A stretch of DNA of 64,000 bases from Pannonibacter sp. SL95 (GTDB lineage: Bacteria; Pseudomonadota; Alphaproteobacteria; Rhizobiales; Stappiaceae). Positions 43,309 through 51,296 of this stretch are shown here, piece after piece. Each line of letters starts with the position of its first letter. Position 1 is the stretch's first letter. The stretch covers positions 1,408,501 to 1,472,500 of the forward strand of contig NZ_JAPPRC010000003.1 of NCBI RefSeq assembly GCF_026672425.1, read 5' to 3'. Both the position numbers and the translations under genes were made by a program. The notes under the pieces are model-generated. The model worked only from the letters and a program-made list of their open reading frames with translations, did no database searches and had not been told where the DNA came from.

Positions 43309-44625
43309 CTATCCCTGTTCCGGCTCCCGTCGCGGGGGCCGGTTCCTTTTTGCGGCAGCCAGGTCAATCACCTCTGCAGGCGCTTTCTCCCCTTTCAATC
43401 CCGCCTCAATCCGCGCGCCGACAGCATCCGACAGCACCCGGATAGGGTCCGCATCGGGGCTGACGTATCGATTTGTCATCGTCAGATTAGAGTGTCGCAA
43501 AAGGTGCGATATAAGGAAGGCATTGCTCCCCGCCTGTCCGGCGAAGGTTCCGACCGTATGTCGCAAATCGTGCAGGCGCACGTCATCGAGCCCCGCATGG
43601 GCGCGGATGCGCTGCCAGGCATTTTCAACCACCTCTTTGGACACGTGCCGCTTGGTGTCCGCATCACGGGGCAGCACCCAAGGCCCGCGCCGGGGCAACG
43701 CAGCCAGAACAGCCAGCGCGCCCGCACCAACCGGATGCGCCCGCCGCCCGCCGCCTTTTCGCGCCGGGAAAGCCACCGTCCCGGCTTCCGCATCCACATG
43801 TACCCATTTCAATTCCAGCACTTCTGAAAGCCTTGCGCCCGTCAGCAGCAGCAACCGGACAGCCGCGATAGCGGGAGCGCTTACGGCCGCACGCCGGGCT
43901 TCGGTGTCCTTGGCAAGGTGCTTCAGCGCATCGCCTTCCGCCTTGACCTTCCAGGGCAAACCCTTAGCTTCCGCCTCGTCCAGCGCCGCCCCAAGCCGGG
44001 CCAGCTCGTCCATATTGAGGAAGCGCTCACGTTCGGTTTCAGCGTAGCGCTTGACCAGCCGTGTCGGGTTAGAGTTTTCGGGACGGATGCCCCAGGTTTC
44101 CGCCAAATTGAATGCCTTTGACAGGATCGCAAGGGCGAGGTTCGCCTGTCGCGGCGTGTCCGCCAAGGCTTTGTGCAGCTTGACCACATCCGCGCGGGCG
44201 AAGCTCGCCAGCTTGCTCTTGCCGATGCGCGGCTTCAGAACCTTCTCCACCACCCGTGTTGCATGAACGAGCGTGGTAGCGGCGTTATGCACCTCGACGT
44301 GCTCGGCAAGGTACTTGTCCAGCAAGTCGGCAACGGTTTCCGCCGCCCGCAGCGCCTGCCGTTCTGCCGCCGGATCACGGCCCATTCGCACCTCGACCAG
44401 CTTTGCAGCAGCCAGTTTGCGCGCCTGATCCGGCGCAAGCTCACCGTGGCGGCCAATTACCATCCGCCGCGTCCGTCCCGCCTCTGTCCGATAGGCGAGA
44501 ACATAGCTCTTCACCCCCGCCGGAGTGATCTGCAAGCCAAAGCCTTTCAGGGCATCATCCCACAAAAAGCTAAGCTTTTCCTGAGGCTTGGCGGCATCGA
44601 CAACCCTTTTGGTCAGGTTGGGCAT
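43309..44625 (-). CDS. tyrosine-type site-specific integrase
   Basis: 438 residues, P4/DUF4102-type N-terminal arm-binding domain (LSFLWDDALKGFGLQITPAG), SAM-like core-binding middle and C-terminal catalytic domain: Arg in LTGARLSEVLELKW, His/Arg in LHDLRHTVGTFAG, the second His in LLRHSNLTMTNRY and the nucleophile Tyr just after. Its start faces the right-hand repeat cluster at 44650-44738. Target is the 3' end of tRNA-Thr. Confidence 0.95.
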   Translation of the reverse strand: MPNLTKRVVDAAKPQEKLSFLWDDALKGFGLQITPAGVKSYVLAYRTEAGRTRRMVIGRHGELAPDQARKLAAAKLVEVRMGRDPAAERQALRAAETVADLLDKYLAEHVEVHNAATTLVHATRVVEKVLKPRIGKSKLASFARADVVKLHKALADTPRQANLALAILSKAFNLAETWGIRPENSNPTRLVKRYAETERERFLNMDELARLGAALDEAEAKGLPWKVKAEGDALKHLAKDTEARRAAVSAPAIAAVRLLLLTGARLSEVLELKWVHVDAEAGTVAFPARKGGGRRAHPVGAGALAVLAALPRRGPWVLPRDADTKRHVSKEVVENAWQRIRAHAGLDDVRLHDLRHTVGTFAGQAGSNAFLISHLLRHSNLTMTNRYVSPDADPIRVLSDAVGARIEAGLKGEKAPAEVIDLAAAKRNRPPRREPEQG

Positions 44626-44649
44626 CGCAGTTCCGGGCCTTTCTGTCCG

Positions 44650-44738
44650 ATGACGACCATGACAACCCCTGCCAAAACAGTGACGACCTTAAATCATTGT
44701 AAAACAACAATAATGACGACCATGACGGCAATGACAGC
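44650..44738 (-). repeat. right ATGACGAC repeat cluster (mirror of the left cluster)
   Basis: ATGACGAC at 44650 and 44713, with ATGACAAC 44659, GTGACGAC 44680, ATGACGGC 44722 and ATGACAGC 44731; the first pair and last three are in 9-bp register. These are reverse complements of the left-cluster GTCGTCAT motif. Confidence 0.7.
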
Positions 44739-44951
44739 CTTCGCCATATACTACATACACGTAAGCTCGCACGTTGCACCCGGCCACGCCGCCAGGTCGA
44801 ACCACCCACCCTCTGCGAGCTTTCCATATAAGCACCGTATAAGCAGAAAGTGTCAAATTGCATCGCAGGCCATCGCAAACCCTTCATACTAACTATTTGA
44901 TTTTGCGTAATTCATAGTAGCCAATCGTATCGGGTGATACATATGAAATGA

Positions 44952-44998
44952 GATTTGTAATCAGGGGGTCACGGGTTCGAATCCTGTCGCCGGCACCA
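44952..44998 (+). repeat. attR: right direct repeat of the integrated element
   Basis: GATTTGTAATC...CGGCACCA, 46/47 identical to the tRNA-Thr 3' half at 32184-32230. It is only the partial tRNA, not a second gene. The single difference is C for T before GCCGGC. Confidence 0.9.
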
Positions 44999-45282
44999 TT
45001 TTCCGGGCGACCTTTTTGTCACCTTCTACCTGCTAGTCGGCAGATGCATTGAATCGGCTTTTCGCTCTTCTCGCTGGTTGAGACCGCCTTTTACCCCAGC
45101 ATCCACCCTTGACCACCCGCGTGTGAAAATGTCAGGGGGAAGGCTGGTGGCCGGGCTGGCTTGTGGCTCGGCTTTGGACAGAGACTGAACCGGTCTGGCG
45201 CGCCAGCCTGCGGCAGGCGGCGATCCTCGGGTCGCAAGCCTTGCGCGCCTTGCTTCAAGCGCCGGCAACAAAGGATGCATGG

Positions 45283-46698
45283 ATGGCCAGCACGCTTGCT
45301 GAGATCGGCCTCATTGGCCTTGGCACCATGGGTGCCGCCCTTGCCCTCAACATCGCCGAAAAGGGCTTCCCCATCGCGGTGTTCAACCGCACGACGGAGG
45401 TCAACCGCCGCTTCCACGCCGAAGCCGGCGCGCTGGCGGCCAATGTCATCCCGACCGAGAGCCTCGCCGATCTGGTCGCAAGCCTGAAGCAGCCGCGTGC
45501 GATCATCCTGATGGTTCCCGCCGGTCAGGCCGTGGATGACCAGATCGCCGCGCTGGCCCCCCTCCTCGACAAGGACGATCTCGTCATTGACGCAGGCAAC
45601 GCCAATTTCCACGACACCAACCGCCGCGCGGCAGCCGGCCTGCCGATGCGCTTTCTCGGCCTCGGCGTGTCGGGCGGCGAGGAAGGCGCGCGCCATGGTC
45701 CCTCGATCATGGGCGGCGGCCTGAAGGCAGACTGGGACCGGGTCTCCCATATCCTGGAAGCGATTTCCGCACGGTATCAGGACATTCCCTGCGCCACCTG
45801 GATGGGCGAGGCCGGGGCTGGCCATTTCGTCAAGGCGGTGCATAACGGGATCGAATATGCCGACATGCAGATGATCGCCGAGATCTACGGCATCCTGCGA
45901 GACGGGCTGGGCCACTCGGCTGGCGACATCGGTGCGCTGTTTGCCGCCTGGAACGAGGGCGTGCTGCGGTCCTATCTCGTTGAAATTTCAGCAGCCGTTT
46001 CCAAGGCCACCGATCCTGCGACCGGCCAGCCGATGCTGGACGTGATCCTCGACAGCGCCGGCCAGAAGGGAACCGGCCGCTGGACTGCCATCGAGGCGCA
46101 GCATCTGGCAACTCCCGTGCCGGTGATCGAGGCGGCCGTGATGGCGCGCAACGTCTCTGCCCGGCTGGATGAGCGCAAGGCTGGCGAGGCCCGCTTCGGC
46201 GCGGCGCCCAAGCGTCTCGGCGGAACGGACGCACCGTCCGCTGCCACGCTGGAACAGGCGATGATCGCCGGCAAGATCCTCTGCTACGCGCAGGGTTTCG
46301 CCATGATTTCAGCAGCTTCCGACAGTTTCGGCTGGTCGCTGCCGCTGCCGGAGATCGCCCGTGTCTGGCGCGCCGGCTGCATCATTCGCTCGGACATGCT
46401 GAACGACATGGCCTCGGCCCTCACCGAAAATCCGGGCCGCAACCTGATCCTGGCGCCTGATTTTGCTGCCCGGCTCGAGGCGACCATTCCGGCCCTGCGC
46501 CAGGTGGTGGCGCTCGGCGCGCTGAACGGCCTGCCGGTGCCCGCCCTTGCGTCGGGTCTGGCGTGGTTTGACCTGATGCGGACCGCGCGCGGCACGGCCA
46601 ACATGATCCAGGCGCAGCGCGATTTCTTTGGCGCACATGGCTTCGACCGGCTCGATGGCCGCGACATCCACCATGGTCCGTGGGGCGCGGGGGCCTGA
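45283..46698 (+). CDS. gnd: 6-phosphogluconate dehydrogenase, decarboxylating
   Basis: Pentose-phosphate pathway enzyme (6-phosphogluconate to ribulose-5-phosphate plus CO2), 471 residues with ATG 45283 (MASTLAEIGLIG). Nucleotide-binding GLGTMGAALALNIAEKGF, VFNRT(T) next, catalytic Lys in AGHFVKAVHNGIEYADMQ and C-terminal HGFDRLDG typical of the family. The frame from 45163 has 40 additional non-homologous residues. Confidence 0.96.
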   Translation: MASTLAEIGLIGLGTMGAALALNIAEKGFPIAVFNRTTEVNRRFHAEAGALAANVIPTESLADLVASLKQPRAIILMVPAGQAVDDQIAALAPLLDKDDLVIDAGNANFHDTNRRAAAGLPMRFLGLGVSGGEEGARHGPSIMGGGLKADWDRVSHILEAISARYQDIPCATWMGEAGAGHFVKAVHNGIEYADMQMIAEIYGILRDGLGHSAGDIGALFAAWNEGVLRSYLVEISAAVSKATDPATGQPMLDVILDSAGQKGTGRWTAIEAQHLATPVPVIEAAVMARNVSARLDERKAGEARFGAAPKRLGGTDAPSAATLEQAMIAGKILCYAQGFAMISAASDSFGWSLPLPEIARVWRAGCIIRSDMLNDMASALTENPGRNLILAPDFAARLEATIPALRQVVALGALNGLPVPALASGLAWFDLMRTARGTANMIQAQRDFFGAHGFDRLDGRDIHHGPWGAGA

Positions 46699-46732
46699 GT
46701 CAGGCCTCTGATTTCGTTAGATTTTTCCTCCG

Positions 46733-46854
46733 TCATCCCGGCCAAGCGAAGCGTCGAGCCGGGACCGGAGAGCCGAAGTCTCGATTTTTGGGGAGTTGGG
46801 AACCGATGGGCCTTGGCTCTCCGGTCCCGGGTCTTCGCTTCGCTGCGCCCGGGA
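46733..46854. repeat. REP-like pair (family C) at IS110 insertion site
   Basis: TCATCCCGGCCAAGCGAAGC at 46733 and the inverted copy GGTCCCGGGTCTTCGCTTCG at 46822, forming a facing pair. The second palindrome is interrupted at its right end by the IS110 element (CCGGGAT then IS). Confidence 0.7.
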
Positions 46855-46886
46855 TTGTTTGTTGTCCGAGGTGCTAGGGTAAAGGG

Positions 46887-47044
46887 GAAGCTGCGACCCT
46901 TAACCCGCAGCTTCAGCGTCAGGCGACCGTCCCGGGGTCGGGTTTTCACCCGCTGTCATCATGGCTCCCTGACGCTTCCCTTTTCCCGCTTGGAGAGTTG
47001 ATTGGGCCTCTGGTTGACACCCACGCCCGCAAACAATCCGAAGC
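46887..47044 (+). ncRNA. candidate IS110 bridge RNA (copy 1)
   Basis: 5' hairpin 46887-46895/46906-46914. A second stem 46915-46923/46968-46976 (9 pairs) encloses an internal loop with CCCGGGGT at 46931-46938 and GTCATC at 46955-46960. A third bulged stem (GCTTGG 46989-46994 / CCGAAGC 47038-47044) encloses AGAGTTGATT 46994-47003 and CAAACAATCC 47030-47039. Loop 1 matches the REP target either side of the insertion, loop 2 matches the element's right end (AGAGTTGAT) and left end (GGATTGTTTG). Layout follows known IS110/IS621 bridge RNAs (inference). Confidence 0.7.
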
Positions 47045-47064
47045 ACGTCAAGGATAGCACGGCC

Positions 47065-48024
47065 ATGCCCGCCCTGCAGCAGCCTCCCGCCCATGTCTGC
47101 GGCTTCGATGTCGCCAAGGACAGCATCACCGCCTTCGACACCGCCACCGGCCGTGTCACGACCTTCCCCAACCGCTCCGCCAGCATCCGCAAGGCGCTGA
47201 CAGGCCTGTCGGCCGACTGCCTGTGCGTGTTGGAGCCGACCGGCGGCCACGAGCGCCTGCTGGTGGGCGAACTGACGGCAGCAGGCCTTGCCTGCCACCG
47301 GGCCGATACCGTTAAGGTCAAGGCATTCAGCCGGTCCTTCGGCCGTCTTGCCAAGACAGACGCCATCGATGCCCAGGCTCTGGCCCGCTATGGCGAGGAG
47401 CGCTGGAAGACACTCGCCCTGTTCACGCCGGCCGATGAGACCCAGAGCACACTCGCCAGCCTCAATGCCCGCCGTCAGGAGCTTCTCGCCCTCAAGGTGG
47501 CCGAGCAGAACCGCTCAAAGATCCCCGGAGAGGGACCTGGCATCGCGATCATCCGCCGCTCCTGCCAGGTCATCCTGCGGGCGATCCTGCACGAGATCGA
47601 GGCCATCGACGCCGCCATCGAGGCGCTCGTCGACGCCTCGCCGCAGCTCGCCCGCCGGATCGAGGTCTGCTGCTCCCTGCCGGGCGTGGGCAAGCGCACC
47701 GCCATCACCCTCGCCGCAACCATGCCGGAACTGGGAACGATGGACCGGCGCCAGGCCGCAAGCCTCGCCGGGGTCGCCCCTCATCCGAAGGACAGCGGAA
47801 CCCTCAAGGGATATCGCCGGATGCACGGCGGACGCTCCACCGTCAAGCCGGCCCTCTTCATGGCCGCCTTGTCCGCAAGCCGCGCAAACGGGCCATTAAA
47901 GGAGGTCTATCAAAGGCTTATCAACAACGGGAAGAAGCCAATCCTCGCAATCGCCGCCCTCATGCGAAAGATCATCGTCATCCTGAACGCAAGGATCAGG
48001 CAAAACGCACAACAACAGAGTTGA
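47065..48024 (+). CDS. IS110-family transposase (copy 1)
   Basis: 319-residue DEDD recombinase. N-terminal RuvC-like Asp in GFDVAKDSI, Glu in LEPTGGHERL, Asp-Asp in KTDAIDAQAL; C-terminal Transposase_20 with PGVGKRTAITLAA and the serine-nucleophile region HGGRSTVKPALFMAAL. ATG 47065 is used because the frame from 47002 (TTG) would run through the bridge-RNA region. Confidence 0.92.
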   Translation: MPALQQPPAHVCGFDVAKDSITAFDTATGRVTTFPNRSASIRKALTGLSADCLCVLEPTGGHERLLVGELTAAGLACHRADTVKVKAFSRSFGRLAKTDAIDAQALARYGEERWKTLALFTPADETQSTLASLNARRQELLALKVAEQNRSKIPGEGPGIAIIRRSCQVILRAILHEIEAIDAAIEALVDASPQLARRIEVCCSLPGVGKRTAITLAATMPELGTMDRRQAASLAGVAPHPKDSGTLKGYRRMHGGRSTVKPALFMAALSASRANGPLKEVYQRLINNGKKPILAIAALMRKIIVILNARIRQNAQQQS

Positions 48025-48041
48025 TGACGATCAATGACTGG

Positions 48042-48069
48042 GAACGGGCGGCCAGATGGCTGCCCGTTC
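48042..48069. terminator. hairpin immediately right of the IS110 copy 1
   Basis: GAACGGGC 48042-48049 pairs with GCCCGTTC 48062-48069, followed by TTGC. Possibly the original gnd-side terminator. Confidence 0.45.
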
Positions 48070-48183
48070 TTGCATTGTGGTGCAAGCCGGTGCTTTGACC
48101 TTGGCCTTCGCCCCGGGATGCTGTTTAGTGGTCGTCCCTGCGGCAAAGACCTGCAGGACCAAGGGGATGCGCCGGGAAACGCC

Positions 48184-48969
48184 ATGACGACGAGACCACA
48201 GATCCGCTCTGGCCGCATTGCGCTTGTGGGCAGCGACACCGAGGAATCACGCCTGGCGCTGGACAATCTGGCTGAGCGCTACGGCAATGCCCCACCCGAG
48301 GAAGCCGACGTGATTGTTGCTCTCGGCGGTGACGGCTTGATGCTGCAGACGCTGCATCGCTTCATGAATTCCGGTCTGCCGATCTATGGCATGAATCGGG
48401 GGTCGGTCGGCTTTTTGATGAATGAATACAAGGAGGAAGACCTCCTGGCCCGGCTTGGTGCGGCCGATGTGACGACGATCCATCCCCTGTTCCTGCAGGC
48501 GGTCGACCAGTCCGGCGGCCATCACACGGCGAGGGCGATCAATGAGGTCTCGCTGCTCAGGCAGACGTACCAAGCGGCAAAGCTGCGCATTTCGGTCGAT
48601 GGACGGCAGCGGCTTGAGGAACTGATCTGCGACGGCTGCCTGATCGCGACACCGGCGGGAAGTACGGCCTACAACCTCTCGGCGCATGGGCCGATCTTGC
48701 CGATTTCCGCGCCTTTACTTGCACTTACGCCAATCAGCGCCTTCCGCCCGCGGCGCTGGCGCGGGGCGCTTCTGCCCAACCGGGCCACGGTCGACATCGA
48801 GGTTCTTGAACCCGGAAAGCGCCCGGTGAGTGCGGCGGCGGACCATACCGAGATCCGTAATGTTGCCAAGGTCAGCGTGCGCGAGGACACCGGATCGTCC
48901 TGCATCATGATGTTTGACCAGGAACATGGCTGGGACGAAAGAATTCTGAGCGAGATGTTTCGATATTGA
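48184..48969 (+). CDS. nadK: NAD kinase
   Basis: ATP-dependent phosphorylation of NAD to NADP, 261 residues. [11 protein letters not shown] (GGDG) and the NE/D motif INEVSL, then [19 protein letters not shown] 48184 begins [13 protein letters not shown]; the upstream open frame to 48034 is in the spacer next to the IS. The IS end is 155 bp upstream, so the native promoter may have been displaced by the insertion. Confidence 0.95.
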   Translation: MTTRPQIRSGRIALVGSDTEESRLALDNLAERYGNAPPEEADVIVALGGDGLMLQTLHRFMNSGLPIYGMNRGSVGFLMNEYKEEDLLARLGAADVTTIHPLFLQAVDQSGGHHTARAINEVSLLRQTYQAAKLRISVDGRQRLEELICDGCLIATPAGSTAYNLSAHGPILPISAPLLALTPISAFRPRRWRGALLPNRATVDIEVLEPGKRPVSAAADHTEIRNVAKVSVREDTGSSCIMMFDQEHGWDERILSEMFRY

Positions 48970-49062
48970 ATCGCAACGCTTTTTTAGCCTGATCAGAGCA
49001 AGCTTGCGCGGAACTGGAAACGGCCGGCCGAGGCGGGGCTCGCGGCGGAGAGGGTTGAAGCG

Positions 49063-49602
49063 ATGTCTGGTACGGACCAGCCTTTTGGTGAGGACGATTT
49101 CGACGGCGAAGTCGAATTTCTCACGCCCCCCAAGGACTTGCGCAAGAAAGTTCGGATCATGAGTCCGCGCGAGGCCGCCAAGTTCGACCCTGTTAAGGCC
49201 GCTGAAGCGGCGCTGCAGAAACTGTCCGGGCACTTTGATGGCTGGATGGGCAGCGAGGCAGAGGCGCTCGCCTCCGCGTGGCAGGACATCGACGAAAACG
49301 GCCTGTCATCTCAGACACTTGAGCCGCTTTACCAGGCCGCCCACAACATCAAGGGGCAGTCGGCGACGCTGGGATTTCCGCTGGTCGGGCAGGTCGCGGG
49401 CAATCTGTGCCATCTGATCGAGACTGTTGATGCGGCCGAGGCCATTCCGGCGGTGCTGCTGCGCCAGCATGTGGAGGCCATTCGCGCGATGATCAGCGAA
49501 AAGGCCAAGGATGACAGCAACTTGACCGGTGTCACCCTGCTGCGCAAGCTGACCGATGTGACCAACGATTTTCTTGCACGGCGACCCGGCCGCGACGGTT
49601 GA
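49063..49602 (+). CDS. Hpt-domain phosphotransfer protein
   Basis: 179 residues. The C-terminal histidine-phosphotransfer domain has YQAAHNIKGQSATLGF, with the phosphoryl His in AHNIKG and the following helical bundle. N-terminal 60 residues are acidic and unstructured. It may relay phosphate between a histidine kinase and a response regulator in a phosphorelay (none adjoin). ATG 49063. Confidence 0.88.
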   Translation: MSGTDQPFGEDDFDGEVEFLTPPKDLRKKVRIMSPREAAKFDPVKAAEAALQKLSGHFDGWMGSEAEALASAWQDIDENGLSSQTLEPLYQAAHNIKGQSATLGFPLVGQVAGNLCHLIETVDAAEAIPAVLLRQHVEAIRAMISEKAKDDSNLTGVTLLRKLTDVTNDFLARRPGRDG

Positions 49603-49682
49603 GGCCCTGTTGACCGGACCTGGACATTTGCGCGTCGCTGCGCGACAAAGTCACGCCAAAACGATCCCAAAGCCGGACAAAT

Positions 49683-50834
49683 TCACGCCGCAGCGCGCAT
49701 GTCCTCGATAAAGGCCCGTGCTTCGCTGCGTGCAGCCTCAAGCGCAAGTGTGCGGATGAGCTGCACGATGTCCTCACCGGCCGTCTGGCCGGCGCTGGCA
49801 TCGGCCTCCAGCCGGGCAGCAACCGCCTCCAGCACCTGCCGCACGATTACCGGACTGGCATCGGCGCGGAAGTCTTCTTCCGCCTGACGGTAGGCGAGGA
49901 CCGCGATGGCCAGCACGCTCTGGCAGCGGACCGGCAGGCCGGCAGCGCCAAGCAGGGCCTTCAAGGCGGTGTCCCGCCCGGTCGCCAGAACATGGGCAAC
50001 CTTCTCCCGGTCTTGCCCGGTGAGCAGGGCGAGGCCAAAGCCGAAGAGGCGCAGGTTGCCCTGGCCCAGAGCCCGGATCAGCAGCCGGGCCGTCAACTGG
50101 CCGCTCGCCCGCAGATGCTCGATAAAGGCCGGAATGGCCGCATCTTCAGCTTGGGCGCAGAGCACCAGTGTTGCCCGCTCGCGGGCTTCTTCCAGATAGA
50201 CGGCCGTTTCGTCCGGATCCGACCCCACCAGCACGACCGCCCGCTCGCGCAGGCCATCGGTGAGCGCGGTGAGCAGGCGGTGGCGGACCGCCAGCGGCAG
50301 ATTGGGGCGGGCCAGCAGCCGGTTGCGAAGCTCGGCTTCGCCGGCAAAGCGCTCGGCTAGCCGCGACAGGCTGAAGACGAGAAGCGGCGCGTGTTCGTTG
50401 TCGAGCAGCTCGGCGCAGACCGCAGCCGGTGCCACTTCGGCCAAGGCGGCGGCGACCGGGGCCGACAGCAGGGTGCGGCGGGCAATGGCGCGCTGGATGA
50501 GGACATCGCCCTCGGCGGCCAGATCGATCAGGTCCGCATCGGGAATGAGCGGTGACTGCGCCAGCACCAGCGCGGCGATTTCGCTGCGGTCGCGCATCAA
50601 CGCCAGAACGAGATGGCGCGGTGCATCTGCGCGGCGGGCAAACACATCGGCGAGGGCAAACCGCACTTCGGGCGCAGGGTCATCAAGCAGCCAGGTCAGC
50701 GCCGACAGCGCGGCGGCCCGGTCTTCCTCGGACAAAGGCGAATGCAGATAGGCCCGCGCAAGCGCCCCCGTCGCCTCCGCCCGCGCGCCAACCGGCGCTG
50801 TATCGATCCACTGAAGAAACTGACGAATGATCAT
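49683..50834 (-). CDS. DUF2336 family protein (HEAT-like repeats)
   Basis: 383 residues, all-helical, with repeated helix pairs typical of DUF2336: WLLDDPAPEVRFALADVFARRADAPRHLVLALMRDRSEIAALVLAQSP and LARPNLPLAVRHRLLTAL. Function unknown, common in alphaproteobacteria. It converges with the Hpt gene. Start ATG 50834 lacks a strong ribosome site. Confidence 0.88.
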   Translation of the reverse strand: MIIRQFLQWIDTAPVGARAEATGALARAYLHSPLSEEDRAAALSALTWLLDDPAPEVRFALADVFARRADAPRHLVLALMRDRSEIAALVLAQSPLIPDADLIDLAAEGDVLIQRAIARRTLLSAPVAAALAEVAPAAVCAELLDNEHAPLLVFSLSRLAERFAGEAELRNRLLARPNLPLAVRHRLLTALTDGLRERAVVLVGSDPDETAVYLEEARERATLVLCAQAEDAAIPAFIEHLRASGQLTARLLIRALGQGNLRLFGFGLALLTGQDREKVAHVLATGRDTALKALLGAAGLPVRCQSVLAIAVLAYRQAEEDFRADASPVIVRQVLEAVAARLEADASAGQTAGEDIVQLIRTLALEAARSEARAFIEDMRAAA

Positions 50835-51296
50835 GGCTAGACCGGACTACTCACCTTGCAACGGCGCTTCCATGACAGAAACCTTGCCACGCAAAGGCTT
50901 AACGTTCGGTTCACCATAAAAATGAGGGGGCTCACTGCGCTTGATATGCGACCTCAGTCGGGTATCTCGCGGAGAATCACCCCACTCAGACGTCGTCCCC
51001 GCCTCCGTGCGGGGATCGCGCTACTGGCGGGGCCGCTGTTGGGCTTTGGCTCGGGGAAAGGCCGGTGGATCCCCGCACAAGGCGGGGATGACGGCGGAGA
51101 TCGATAGGGAGGCTGAAGGCCCGGAGGCGCTGTAGCTGTGTCGGGCGGGGAAACGCGGTATGGATCCCCGCACAAGTCTGAACAACGGGGGCGGGGATGA
51201 CGCCGCGGGGCGCGGCGGATGTCGAGGGTGTGTGGCCAGTGGTCGTCGTCATGCCATGGCTTGCCCACGGCATGACGAGGGACGGGGCATTGCCTG
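50835..51296. repeat. intergenic REP-like elements (families D and A)
   Basis: Family D: CGTCCCCGCCTCCGTGCGGGG about 50991-51018, inverted forms CCCCGCACAAGGCGGGGATG about 51067-51093 and 51162-51200, and a compact family A hairpin TCATGCCATGGCTTGCCCAC about 51249-51277. No gene is supported. Confidence 0.6.

Larger units (their letters stand above)
46854..48028 (+). mobile_element. IS110-family insertion sequence, copy 1
   Basis: 1175 bp, from ATTGTTTGTTG to GTTGATGAC. Ends were set by comparison with the inverted copy at 53617-54791: identity holds from 46854 to 48028 apart from two bases (47423 and 47426). No terminal inverted repeats, as expected for IS110. The left end is 211 bp non-coding and carries a bridge-RNA-like fold. 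Confidence 0.9.

Noticed and set aside
44952-44998. Second tRNA-Thr gene
   Set aside because: Only the 3' 47 bases are present; it is an attachment-site copy, not a complete tRNA.
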